DNA from: PWVB01 sp964530185
Lineage (GTDB): Bacteria > Chloroflexota > Anaerolineae > B4-G1 > SLSP01
NCBI GenBank assembly: GCA_964530185.1
Contig: CAZHBB010000001.1
Coordinates: forward strand, 1-64,000
Reading direction: 5' to 3'
DNA length: 64,000 bases
The notes below the pieces were generated by a model. That model was given only the letters and a program-made list of their open reading frames with translations. It searched no databases and had not been told where the DNA came from. A program made the translations under genes and the position numbers. This document shows, piece after piece, positions 7,921-15,402 of the stretch (its first letter is position 1; the number at the start of each line of letters is the position of its first letter).

Positions 7921-9180
7921 CTAGAAGAACCGGGGTAGGCGCTTCTTCCATGCTGTGGGCAAGACTGTATCGATAGCGTCATCCACCGTCACAATGCCTA
8001 ACAGGCGACCCGTCTCTGATTCCACGACCGGGACCGCCAGCAGGTCATACTTGGCCACCACATAGGCGACATCCTCCTGAGGGGTATACGGGTCCACTGT
8101 CACTGGATCCTTCTCGATCCAGGGATCCAGGTCGGCCTCGGGGGGGGCCATGACCAGATCTCGCAGGCTGATCACGCCTTGGAGGCGGTCATCCTCGTCC
8201 ACCAGGTACACGTAGTACATAGCTTCGTCCTCCCGGGCCTCTGGGGAGTTGCGCAGGTACTCAAGCATCTCAGCCGGGCGCAAGTTTATCGGGGCTCGCG
8301 TAAACTCAGTCGTCATGATGCCGCCCGCTGTGTCCTCCGGGTAAGCCAGCAGAGATCGGACCTCGGCGGCCTCATCCTCCTCCATGAGGGCCAGCAATTG
8401 TGCGCTGGTCTGTTCGGGGAGATCGGCGAGCAGGTCGGCCGCCTCGTCGGGGTCCATCTCCTCTAGAATGTCAGCGGCACGCTCTGGCTCCAGGTGGGAA
8501 AGGACAGCAACCTGCACGTCGCTGGGACTTTCCTCCAGCGCATCGGCCAGGGTCTCGTCGTTCAGGGCCTGTAGCAATGCCTCTCCGGTGGGTCGATCTA
8601 GATCGTTGAGGATGGCTGCAATGTCGGCTGGGGGCAATGCAGTGATCCGCTCGCGTGAGACGCGCAGTCGCAATGGGTCGTCATGCTGTAGCGGCACGAC
8701 ATCCTCCCAGGGGATCACTTTCACATCCCATCGACCGCCCGCTCTGCGCACCAGATTGACGATCAGGTTCTCCAGTCCCAATCGGCGCAGGAGCCCTCGC
8801 CCGCTGGCGTCAACGCCAGTGAGACAAAACTGCCCCCCGACGCGTGCCAGTTGCAGGTCGTTGACGCGCACCACGCGTCGTCCCTCGGTGTCCACGATCT
8901 GGCGATCGAGCACCCGATCGATGAGCCATAGGTCATCGTCCGAGGGGGTGTAGTCTGGGCATTGTTCCACCGGCACGTTTAGCGTGATGCTGGGATATAG
9001 GCTGCTGACGCAAGAGGCCGGAATGAAGCGCTGCCGCCCATTGGAGTCACGGATGGCAAGCGCGCGTAAGGGAGGGAAACGCTCCTCGACTGGACCCACC
9101 AGGATGTCTGTGCAACGACCGACGAAGTCACCGAAGGCATCCCAGACCCGTCGACTACGCACTTGGCTAGCGTAGAACAT
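7921..9180 (-). CDS. Soluble PRC-barrel/MgtE-N/CBS-pair protein
   Basis: 419 residues with no transmembrane segment. Residues about 5-165 look like PRC-barrel type beta domains. Residues about 175-280 are the MgtE N-terminal helical superhelix (DIAAILNDLD, ERAADILEEMDPDEAADLLADLP). Residues about 285-415 are a CBS pair (YPEDTAGGIMTTEF through LLGIVTVDDAIDTVLP). In true MgtE channels this cytosolic part senses Mg2+ and gates a membrane pore; here the pore domain is absent. An Nramp-like transporter follows directly in the operon, so this is probably its Mg2+-responsive regulatory subunit. AGGAGG precedes the ATG by 5-6 bases. The domains are clear; the partnership is inferred. Confidence 0.88.
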   Translation of the reverse strand: MFYASQVRSRRVWDAFGDFVGRCTDILVGPVEERFPPLRALAIRDSNGRQRFIPASCVSSLYPSITLNVPVEQCPDYTPSDDDLWLIDRVLDRQIVDTEGRRVVRVNDLQLARVGGQFCLTGVDASGRGLLRRLGLENLIVNLVRRAGGRWDVKVIPWEDVVPLQHDDPLRLRVSRERITALPPADIAAILNDLDRPTGEALLQALNDETLADALEESPSDVQVAVLSHLEPERAADILEEMDPDEAADLLADLPEQTSAQLLALMEEDEAAEVRSLLAYPEDTAGGIMTTEFTRAPINLRPAEMLEYLRNSPEAREDEAMYYVYLVDEDDRLQGVISLRDLVMAPPEADLDPWIEKDPVTVDPYTPQEDVAYVVAKYDLLAVPVVESETGRLLGIVTVDDAIDTVLPTAWKKRLPRFF

Positions 9181-9186
9181 AGAACA

Positions 9187-9269
9187 CCTCCTCGGTCAAA
9201 GGTAGGCGCAGATCGCCGATCATCACCCAGGCCGCAGGGAGTTCTGCAGCCCTGGGATCACCGAGGAGG
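9187..9269 (-). promoter_or_regulatory. Leader that can pair with its own Shine-Dalgarno sequence
   Basis: The ribosome site of the MgtE-type gene (ACCGAGGAGG on the coding strand, plus-strand positions 9187-9196) is perfectly complementary over 10 bases to an upstream leader segment at 9260-9269. The intervening loop contains a nested stem, CCCAGG (9226-9231) with CCTGGG (9251-9256). Pairing would hide the Shine-Dalgarno sequence. This suggests a translational switch controlled by metal, protein or an upstream peptide. It does not match the M-box consensus known to me. Confidence 0.55.
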
Positions 9270-9561
9270 CCAATGGCTCAGAACATCCTGCGACGCGTTG
9301 CTGGCTGAGTACTGTGCGCCGGATCGGTGAGATCCGCACCGGTGCTACTGTCAGATTGTGCTGATTCGCTCATAGCCCTCTTGTCATGCTATCGTACAGG
9401 TTGGTCGGACGACCTGTCTTTATCGCAATTTCAATATTATAGGCCAGAGAATGTGAGCGTCAAACGAGCGACAGGCAAACCTTTGCCGTCTCTGTGAGCT
9501 TCTTGCCTCAAAGGTGACCGGCCCCGGCTGCCACCAAGTGGTTTGCGGATCCAGGGACCAC

Positions 9562-9606
9562 AGAGGCTGCACTGGCGGACCCGTAGGTCAAGCGTGTGCA
9601 GCCTCT
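9562..9606. terminator. 11-bp inverted repeat after the HdrA-like gene
   Basis: AGAGGCTGCAC (9562-9572) and GTGCAGCCTCT (9596-9606) are perfect complements around a 23-base spacer. The element begins 20 bases past the stop codon of the HdrA-like gene on the minus strand. There is no T-run, so it may be a weak or Rho-assisted terminator or an mRNA-stabilising hairpin. The rest of the 9270-9560 stretch holds no recognisable gene. Confidence 0.4.
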
Positions 9607-9626
9607 CTACTGGTCTTTTGGAACGG

Positions 9627-9998
9627 TTAGTCGGACTCTGTGGTGATCAACTGGGTTATGGCGGTAACGGCGTGTGTTGTATCCATGTTGCGAATGTCGA
9701 CACCGTGTAGTTTCTGGGGATCGAAGCCTACGGCCTCGAACGCATCCCGATACATCTTGATCTGCATGTCAGGATCACACGCTGCCACATATAACACGTC
9801 GGTGCTCTCCCCGTCAGCGCTGCTCAACAGCGCTTTGAGGAACTCGTCGCCGTCTCTGGCACAGAGCTGGGGATGGATGGCGACATAGTCGACCAGCTTC
9901 TGGCGGCGGATGGTATTGCCGACCTCAAAGATGTTCATCTGTTGAAATGAAGGACATGTCCCCTGACATACGCAAAGCAGCAGCCCTTTCTTGCCCAT
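9627..9998 (-). CDS. Stand-alone HdrA N-terminal-like protein
   Basis: 123-residue protein resembling the N-terminal part of heterodisulfide reductase subunit A. It has an opening LLLCVCQGTC (Cys9, Cys11, Cys15), then IHPQLCARDGDEF (Cys46), then LYVAACDPDMQIKMYRDAFEAVGFDP and DIRN, which parallels the HdrA segment read as CSPR..E..F......G..P....NIRE. HdrA is a flavin and iron-sulfur protein for electron bifurcation; this copy has only the small cysteine domain. AGGAGG lies 6 bases before the ATG. It follows a ferredoxin by 56 bases and is probably its electron-transfer partner. The actual donor and acceptor are unknown. Confidence 0.7.
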   Translation of the reverse strand: MGKKGLLLCVCQGTCPSFQQMNIFEVGNTIRRQKLVDYVAIHPQLCARDGDEFLKALLSSADGESTDVLYVAACDPDMQIKMYRDAFEAVGFDPQKLHGVDIRNMDTTHAVTAITQLITTESD

Positions 9999-10054
9999 CG
10001 TTTGCCTCCTTATTACTTGTAGTGAAATTGTGGTGGGTTTCTCGGATTGACAGA

Positions 10055-10264
10055 TCAGACCCCGGTGTCGCCATAGTAGCTGATGGCACTGGCGGGACAG
10101 ATCTTGCTGCACCCTCTGCAGAACTCCACGCAGTTGTCTGGGTTGGTGACGGCGGGATACCCGTCGCCGTCCACGTCGTAGACTTCGTGGGGACAGAAGC
10201 TCACGCATGCCCCACACTGTTGACAGGTAGTCTTGTCGATGATCGGGTACCAGGTTTGTGCCAT
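10055..10264 (-). CDS. 2[4Fe-4S] ferredoxin
   Basis: 69-residue ferredoxin. The first cluster ligands are Cys14, 17, 20 and 24 (CQQCGACVSFCP); the second are Cys45, 49, 52 and 56 (CVEFCRGCSKICP), with a slightly unusual C-x3-C-x2-C-x3-C spacing. It starts with a good ATG preceded by AAGGAGGA. It is the first gene after a strong promoter with an ArsR-like operator and is followed by the HdrA-like protein, so it likely carries electrons for that protein or for the regulator-controlled redox function. Confidence 0.88.
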   Translation of the reverse strand: MAQTWYPIIDKTTCQQCGACVSFCPHEVYDVDGDGYPAVTNPDNCVEFCRGCSKICPASAISYYGDTGV

Positions 10265-10277
10265 GCGTCCTCCTTCA

Positions 10278-10322
10278 TATTCAGAATTATGAATATAATA
10301 ACCAGATCCTGTTGGCTGTCAA
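10278..10322 (-). promoter_or_regulatory. Promoter and ArsR-like operator of the ferredoxin operon
   Basis: On the minus strand there is a perfect -35 TTGACA (plus positions 10317-10322), a 16-base spacer and a -10 TATTAT (10295-10300). Overlapping the -10 and start region is the dyad ATATTCA-N6-TGAATAT (10277-10296), typical of ArsR/SmtB repressor sites. An ArsR-type gene lies 900 bases upstream. Repression of the ferredoxin/HdrA-like pair by that regulator is a reasonable inference. Confidence 0.65.
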
Positions 10323-10486
10323 GGGGAGCTGGCACTACAGTTCTTCACTCCTGGCTCATGACGTGGCCGTGGCCACCACGGCTACGCTTTCCCCCGGGTC
10401 TTAGGGAAGGCCCATCTCCGGTCACCCGCTCTCCCATCCGGTGGAGCAGAGGGAGAAGCGCGGGGCACCCTTATGTGAGATGGTCG

Positions 10487-11014
10487 TTACTTCTCGGCGG
10501 AGCGCCCACTGAGGATGCCCTGGACGTCTCGCAGGAAGCCTGTGACTTTATCCCAGGCCCGGGTGGGATTGAGCAAGACGGCAAGCCCCACACCCCCTGT
10601 CAACGTACGTCCCCAAACGGGCGAGATTCGCTGTGCACCGAAGATGAACGCACCGTAGATCAGGCCCATAGCCAGTTGGAGAGGCGCCATCTGGTGCAGC
10701 ACTCGCATGGCAATACCGGTGAGGAGTACGCCGCCTGCGACCAGCGAGAGAGGGACGATCCCCCAGGCGACCAGGCATACTGTGAGGGCAAGGGTGAGGC
10801 CCAGGTCCGCAGGGAGGTCCAGATGCCCCAAAAGGGTGTGACGGCTTGCATGGCGTGCTAATGGCCCATCCAGCACGTCCGTCACCCAGGCCAGGACGGT
10901 CAGGAGCGACGCTGTCGCTATGCCGGCGGCTGGTCCTTCCTGGAGTCCAACATAGAGGATGGCCAAAGAGAGAAAAAAGCGCAATGCCGTCAATAAGTCC
11001 GCCATAATGTGCAT
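10487..11014 (-). CDS. CDP-alcohol phosphatidyltransferase family protein
   Basis: 175-residue membrane protein of the family that joins CDP-diacylglycerol (or a related CDP-alcohol) to an alcohol such as glycerol phosphate. The signature D-x2-D-G-x2-A-R is present as DVLDGPLAR (Asp46, Asp49), followed by G63, Asp66 and Asp70. The usual G-x3-D spacing is G-x2-D here, a one-residue shortening. About six helices are predicted. GAGGAG lies nine bases before the ATG. It sits between an ArsR-type regulator and the ferredoxin genes, so its connection with that cluster is unclear. Substrate not assigned. Confidence 0.78.
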   Translation of the reverse strand: MHIMADLLTALRFFLSLAILYVGLQEGPAAGIATASLLTVLAWVTDVLDGPLARHASRHTLLGHLDLPADLGLTLALTVCLVAWGIVPLSLVAGGVLLTGIAMRVLHQMAPLQLAMGLIYGAFIFGAQRISPVWGRTLTGGVGLAVLLNPTRAWDKVTGFLRDVQGILSGRSAEK

Positions 11015-11170
11015 GATGTCATTCTCCTCTCCAACATCCCAACCGTCGAACGCAGGTCGAGTAGGATGTCACCTGGAACGCGTCGTCTTACAGAGTGGTT
11101 TGACCTCCTTGTGTTCACTCACGTGGCTGCACCATGAGAGGTGCTCTGCAGGCCACTATGTCAGCTCTTC

Positions 11171-11584
11171 TCACTTCTCCCATGACGAAGCTTGGTAGAC
11201 GCAACAGCTATCAGACTCATGGATCAGCTCTTCGGGCGTCACGGCACAGATGCCCAACTTGCCATGGATCGTCTTGGCCAGATCGAGCAGGGCATAGACC
11301 TCAGGGCGTGAAATGCGATAGTAGATGTTCCATCCCTTGCGGCGATAGCAGACCAGCCCTGCCTCTCGGAGCACCATCAACTGCTGTGAGACATAAGCCT
11401 GCCGCAGCCCCAGAGCATGTTCGATTTCGCACACGCACATCTCCTTGCCTCGCAATGCCTCGAGGATCGCAAGGCGCTTTCCGTGGGCCAGTGCCTTGAA
11501 GAAAGGTGTTAATGCCTCAGTGGGCACGTCGGACGGGGTGCGGTGATCAACATTCTCTACCGTAGAGTTTTTCTTTTCAGCCAT
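11171..11584 (-). CDS. ArsR/SmtB-family transcriptional regulator
   Basis: 137-residue winged-helix repressor. The helix-turn-helix spans roughly residues 48-75 (CVCEIEHALGLRQAYVSQQL), with a wing at RRKGWNIYYRI. The metal-box-like Cys50-Val-Cys52 in helix 3 corresponds to the ELCVC motif of As/Cd/Pb sensors, and Cys113, Cys127 and Cys128 add possible thiol ligands. Such proteins release DNA on binding metal or on thiol oxidation. AAGGA precedes the ATG. A dyad fitting this family lies in the ferredoxin promoter nearby, while no copy was seen upstream of its own gene. The inducer is not known. Confidence 0.87.
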   Translation of the reverse strand: MAEKKNSTVENVDHRTPSDVPTEALTPFFKALAHGKRLAILEALRGKEMCVCEIEHALGLRQAYVSQQLMVLREAGLVCYRRKGWNIYYRISRPEVYALLDLAKTIHGKLGICAVTPEELIHESDSCCVYQASSWEK

Positions 11585-11695
11585 GTTATCCTTTTCCTGT
11601 GGGTCTGTGGTGGTCCTTACTAACTGCTGAAGCGTCGGACCATCTAATCACGATGCTCATAGTGTACACAGTCCTCTGTACGATGAGATGGGACG

Positions 11696-12220
11696 TCACC
11701 GGCGGCCTGGAGACTTATGGGTGTAGGCATCCAGAATAGATCGAGACGGGAAGATGATAGCGCCTGGCCTGCAGACGTTGGCACATGAAGTGCATCCCAC
11801 CACGCAGGCGAAAGGGTCGGCGACCCGGACTTTGCCGTTCTGAGTTGGCTGTAGCGCGCCAAGTGTGCATAACTTGAGGCACAGACCGCAGCCATTGCAC
11901 AGGTCTTCATCGATGGTAGGATACCAGGGAATCTGCTCCCGTGGATATCCCCGCCAGGTCCCATAACCGCGCTTTCCTGTGGACGTCATGCCATCTGCGC
12001 GGTTTAGATATGTGGCGTACTCGTGTGTTAGAGCCAGGGCAAAGCTCTGGTGTGCAGACGGGGGGATGTAGTTTTCTTTGCTGAGGCGTTGTACAATTTC
12101 CATGCCTAAGCCCGGCTCCTGAGGCTGGCGTCCCTGCAGCCGCAGGGCCTCAAACACGTCGTCTAAGCCGCGCAACCCCACAGGCTGTCCTTCTACTATG
12201 ATCTGACGGTAGCTGGTCAT
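11696..12220 (-). CDS. Two-cluster ferredoxin with N-terminal helical domain
   Basis: 174 residues. The first 75 form an uncharacterised domain beginning IIVEGQPVGLRGLDDVFEAL, with KENYIPPSAHQSFALALTHEYATYL. Residues 100-155 hold two [4Fe-4S] sites: Cys108, 111, 114, 118 (CNGCGLCLKLC) and Cys139, 143, 146, 150 (CVVGCTSCANVC). Small domains like the N-terminal one occur next to ArsR regulators, thiol proteins and permeases in anaerobes, as I recall it, without a defined role. The gene is first in the minus-strand cluster that includes the ArsR-type gene 111 bases downstream. Function beyond electron transfer is unknown. Confidence 0.75.
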   Translation of the reverse strand: MTSYRQIIVEGQPVGLRGLDDVFEALRLQGRQPQEPGLGMEIVQRLSKENYIPPSAHQSFALALTHEYATYLNRADGMTSTGKRGYGTWRGYPREQIPWYPTIDEDLCNGCGLCLKLCTLGALQPTQNGKVRVADPFACVVGCTSCANVCRPGAIIFPSRSILDAYTHKSPGRR

Positions 12221-12391
12221 CTCCTCTCCACTTCTGTACGCCCTCCCAGGGGCTCTGTGTCGGTCTACGCTTTGCTACAGGCCATCACGAAAGACAGGGT
12301 CCTTTGGCTTCCTGTCTTCTGGAAAGGGTGAGGCTCGCCTCTCCATGCCGACGATCAGTCAAAGCTCATCGGAATGTCAGAGCCTCGCACC

Positions 12392-12420
12392 TTGACTATT
12401 CCCAACCCTGAATATATACA
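12392..12420 (+). promoter_or_regulatory. Predicted sigma-A promoter before the aldo/keto reductase gene
   Basis: TTGACT, a 17-base spacer and TATACA form a near-consensus promoter on the plus strand. The next start codon is about 240 bases downstream, giving a long untranslated leader with no recognised riboswitch. Apart from this promoter, the 12221-12658 intergenic region between divergent genes contains no further gene that I can support. Confidence 0.5.
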
Positions 12421-12658
12421 ATTATACCCGATTTGCTCCGGCGGAGCACAGGCGATCTCGACCAGGTGTAGCCTCATAGCGTTTGTCCATGACTATGCTT
12501 TCTAAGTTGTGGAGCTGTGCCGGGGTATCGTCTGTGACAAACCTGCATGGCCTCGGTGCCTGATGGGCTGGACATCGGAGGATAGCGGACCGAAGGTGAT
12601 GTAGGGAACAGATATGACCTTGCATATAGTTTTGGAAATTCGTAGAGGGAGGTGAACG

Positions 12659-13837
12659 ATGCAGTACCGTCAGTTTGGGAACCTTGACTGGAGGCCCTCA
12701 GCTCTGGGGTTTGGGGCGATGCGTCTTCCGACGACAGATCCAGAGGATCGCACCAAGATCGACGAGGTGTTGGCAACACGCATGATCCGCTACGCGATAG
12801 ATCATGGCGTCAACTATATTGATACCGCCTATCCTTATCATGGGGGCGAATCGGAGCGTTTCCTCGGTCGTGCGCTTAGGGATGGCTACCGGGACAAAGT
12901 CCATTTGGCGACGAAGCTGCCCATGTGGGCGATCGAGACCGTGGCGGACGCTGACCGCATCTTGGACGAGCAATTGGAAAAGCTCCAGACGGATCACATC
13001 GACTTCTATCTCTTCCACGGGCTGCGCAAACCGCGATGGGAAACTATCCAGCGGCTGGACTTGTTGCATTGGGCGGAGCGCGCCCAGGCTCAGGGCAAGG
13101 TCCGCTATCTGGGATTCTCGTTTCATGACACCTTCGATGTGTTCAAGGAAATCATTGATGCTTACGGTGGCTGGACCTTCTGCCAGATTCAGTACAACTA
13201 CATGGATATCGAAAACCAGGCCGGTATGCGTGGCTTGAAGTATGCAGCCTCAAAAGGGCTGGCCGTGGTCGTCATGGAGCCGCTGTTGGGTGGCAGGCTG
13301 GTGAATCCGCCGGCGCCGGTGCAGGCGGTGTGGGATGAGGCCCCGGTAGTCCGCACGCCTGAGGAATGGGCCCTGCTTTGGTTGTGGAACCAGCCGGAGG
13401 TCTCTTTGGTGTTGAGTGGCATGAGTGCCATGGCTCATGTGATCGAGAACGTGGCTGTGGCCGGGTGGTCGGGCGTGGGAAAGCTTTCCAGCGAGGAGCT
13501 TGCCCTGGTGGATCGTGTGCGGGCCACCTATCAAGCGTTATGCCCGATCCCCTGCACCAAATGTGAGTACTGTCTGCCGTGTGCGGTGGGTTTGAATATT
13601 CCCCGCCTGTTTGACATACTAAACCATGGTGCCATGTTCGACCGCCTCGATGAGGCACGCCGACAGTATCAACGCCTTTCGGCGGAGGAGCAGGCTGCCG
13701 CGTGTATCCAATGCCGGCAGTGTGAGGCCAAATGCCCCCAGTCGATCCCGATCAGTGAGTGGATGATGCATGTCCATGAGATCTTGGGGGAAGGGGCAGA
13801 CCTGGCAGCCTGCGTGGCTGAAATGGGCGTCAGGTGA
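12659..13837 (+). CDS. Aldo/keto reductase with C-terminal 4Fe-4S domain
   Basis: 392 residues. Residues 1-280 are an aldo/keto reductase TIM barrel: DTAYPYHGGESE carries the catalytic Asp/Tyr, KLPMW carries the Lys, and LFHGL the His. Residues 295-380 hold ferredoxin-like cysteines (CPIPCTKCEYCLPC and CIQCRQCEAKCPQ), the arrangement of COG1453-type proteins. These fused proteins probably couple NAD(P)H-linked carbonyl reduction to an iron-sulfur electron carrier; substrates are unknown. GGGAGGTG lies upstream of the ATG. The final codons and stop lie inside a long hairpin. Confidence 0.85.
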   Translation: MQYRQFGNLDWRPSALGFGAMRLPTTDPEDRTKIDEVLATRMIRYAIDHGVNYIDTAYPYHGGESERFLGRALRDGYRDKVHLATKLPMWAIETVADADRILDEQLEKLQTDHIDFYLFHGLRKPRWETIQRLDLLHWAERAQAQGKVRYLGFSFHDTFDVFKEIIDAYGGWTFCQIQYNYMDIENQAGMRGLKYAASKGLAVVVMEPLLGGRLVNPPAPVQAVWDEAPVVRTPEEWALLWLWNQPEVSLVLSGMSAMAHVIENVAVAGWSGVGKLSSEELALVDRVRATYQALCPIPCTKCEYCLPCAVGLNIPRLFDILNHGAMFDRLDEARRQYQRLSAEEQAAACIQCRQCEAKCPQSIPISEWMMHVHEILGEGADLAACVAEMGVR

Positions 13838-13865
13838 CAGTCACTCTCAAAGTGACTGTCACCTG
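13831..13865. repeat. 15-bp perfect hairpin, REP-like
   Basis: CAGGTGACAGTCACT and its exact complement AGTGACTGTCACCTG are separated by CTCAA. The reductase stop codon lies inside the left arm. There is no T-run after it, so it is not a classic terminator. The compact perfect stem resembles a REP/MITE-type dispersed element, although only one copy was found in this window. Confidence 0.6.
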
Positions 13866-14044
13866 GCTGTCGAAAGGTTGCATTCAGTGGGTTTTGGTGT
13901 AGTCTATGAAATGCGCCCGGTGAACGCGGGCGCTGCTTTGCGGATGGTAGACAACCAGGCGGTGAGCTCACATGGCTCATCTTTTTGACGTGCATAGATC
14001 TGTCTAGACTCGTGATGTGTTCTGAGTAGAAGGAGTGGTATACG

Positions 14045-15262
14045 ATGACCTTATCGTTCATGAAGAGCCCGCAGTATTTCCTGACCTCTGAGTCAGTGAC
14101 TGAGGGGCATCCCGACAAGATCTGCGATCAGATCTCTGACGCTGTGCTCGATGCTATCCTCGCAGTAGATCCCGATGCGCGTGTGGCGTGTGATTGCGCG
14201 GTAACGACGGGGTTGGTGTTCGTCACGGGTGAGATCACCACCGAAGCCTATGTGGAGATCGCAGAGATCGCTCGCCGGACAATCCTCGAGATCGGCTATG
14301 ACCGAGCCAAGTACGGATTTGACGGCGAAACCTGCGGCGTCATTGTCTCCATCAAAGAGCAGAGCGCTGATATTGCGCTGGGTGTTGATGAAGCCCTTGA
14401 GCATAAATTGGGCCTTATGACCGAGGATGAGAGGATCGAAGCGATCGGCGCTGGCGACCAGGGGATGATGATTGGCTTTGCCTGTAAGGAGACCCCAGAG
14501 TATATGCCCATGCCCATTGCTCTGGCTCACAAGCTGACACGGCGGCTCGCTGAGGTACGCAAGAACGGCACGTTGCCTTATCTACGTCCCGATGGCAAAA
14601 GTCAGGTCACAGTGGAATACGCCTATGGGAAGCCCAAGCGCGTCGATACGATAGTGGTCTCCACACAGCATCATCCCGACGTCACCCATGAGCAGATTGA
14701 GGCGGACATCATCAAGCATGTGGTCATGGCCGTGGTACCCGAGGAACTTCTTGATGACCAGACGCGCTACCTAATCAACCCCACGGGACGGTTTGTGACA
14801 GGCGGACCGAAAGGAGATGCCGGGCTCACCGGACGCAAGGTGATCGTAGATACCTATGGCGGCGTCGCGCGGCACGGTGGTGGCGCTTTCTCGGGCAAGG
14901 ATCCGACCAAGGTGGATCGGTCGGCCAGCTATATGGTGCGTTACATTGCCAAGAACCTGGTCGCTGCTGGCATCGCGGAGCGCATCGAGGTGCAGGTGAG
15001 CTATGCGATCGGTGTGGCCAGACCCACCAGCGTGGCGGTCGAGACTTTTGGGACGGGGGTGATCTCGGACGAGAAGATCGTCGAGCTGATCAACAGGAAC
15101 TTCGATCTCCGTCCAGGTGCGATCATCCGCGATCTGGATCTGCGGCGGCCTATCTACAAACAGACGGCAGCCTATGGGCACTTTGGGCGCGATGATCTGG
15201 ACCTCCCATGGGAGCGTCTGGATAAGGTGGAAACGCTTCGCAAGCAGGCCGGGTTGGTGTAA
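14045..15262 (+). CDS. metK: S-adenosylmethionine synthetase
   Basis: 405-residue enzyme that makes S-adenosylmethionine from ATP and methionine. Hallmarks are SESVTEGHPDKICDQISDAVLD near the N terminus, GAGDQGMMIGFA around residue 138-149, and GGAFSGKDPTKVDRSASY near 280. Length and order match the universal MetK family. AAGGAG lies 10 bases before the ATG; a second in-frame Met five codons later is possible. The 180-base upstream region after the hairpin contains a G/C-rich stem (GCGCCC / GGGCGC), but none of the SAM riboswitch classes I know was recognised. Confidence 0.97.
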   Translation: MTLSFMKSPQYFLTSESVTEGHPDKICDQISDAVLDAILAVDPDARVACDCAVTTGLVFVTGEITTEAYVEIAEIARRTILEIGYDRAKYGFDGETCGVIVSIKEQSADIALGVDEALEHKLGLMTEDERIEAIGAGDQGMMIGFACKETPEYMPMPIALAHKLTRRLAEVRKNGTLPYLRPDGKSQVTVEYAYGKPKRVDTIVVSTQHHPDVTHEQIEADIIKHVVMAVVPEELLDDQTRYLINPTGRFVTGGPKGDAGLTGRKVIVDTYGGVARHGGGAFSGKDPTKVDRSASYMVRYIAKNLVAAGIAERIEVQVSYAIGVARPTSVAVETFGTGVISDEKIVELINRNFDLRPGAIIRDLDLRRPIYKQTAAYGHFGRDDLDLPWERLDKVETLRKQAGLV

Positions 15263-15301
15263 GAGCTCTGATCGGGCCTATTTCCTGCTGTTCATGTGTG
15301 T

Positions 15302-15332
15302 GCTCCCTCCCTCAGACAAGAAGGGAGGGAGC
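15302..15332 (+). terminator. Terminator-like hairpin after metK
   Basis: GCTCCCTCCCT and AGGGAGGGAGC form a perfect 11-bp stem with a 9-base loop 40 bases past the metK stop. It is followed by CTCATGTTTCCT, only a weak T-rich tail. It is probably the transcription end of metK. Confidence 0.6.
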
Positions 15333-15402
15333 CTCATGTTTCCTACGAGGTGGGATGGACAACCGGGCAAAGTGCCCCAGGATTGCGTGAGACACCGGTG
15401 GG

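Noticed and set aside
9181..9440. M-box (Mg2+) riboswitch upstream of the MgtE-type gene
   Set aside because: The conserved M-box segments are not present; only the self-complementary Shine-Dalgarno structure was retained as a separate observation.
13866..14044. Possible SAM riboswitch before metK
   Set aside because: A GC stem is present, but the conserved core sequences of the known SAM riboswitch classes were not found.
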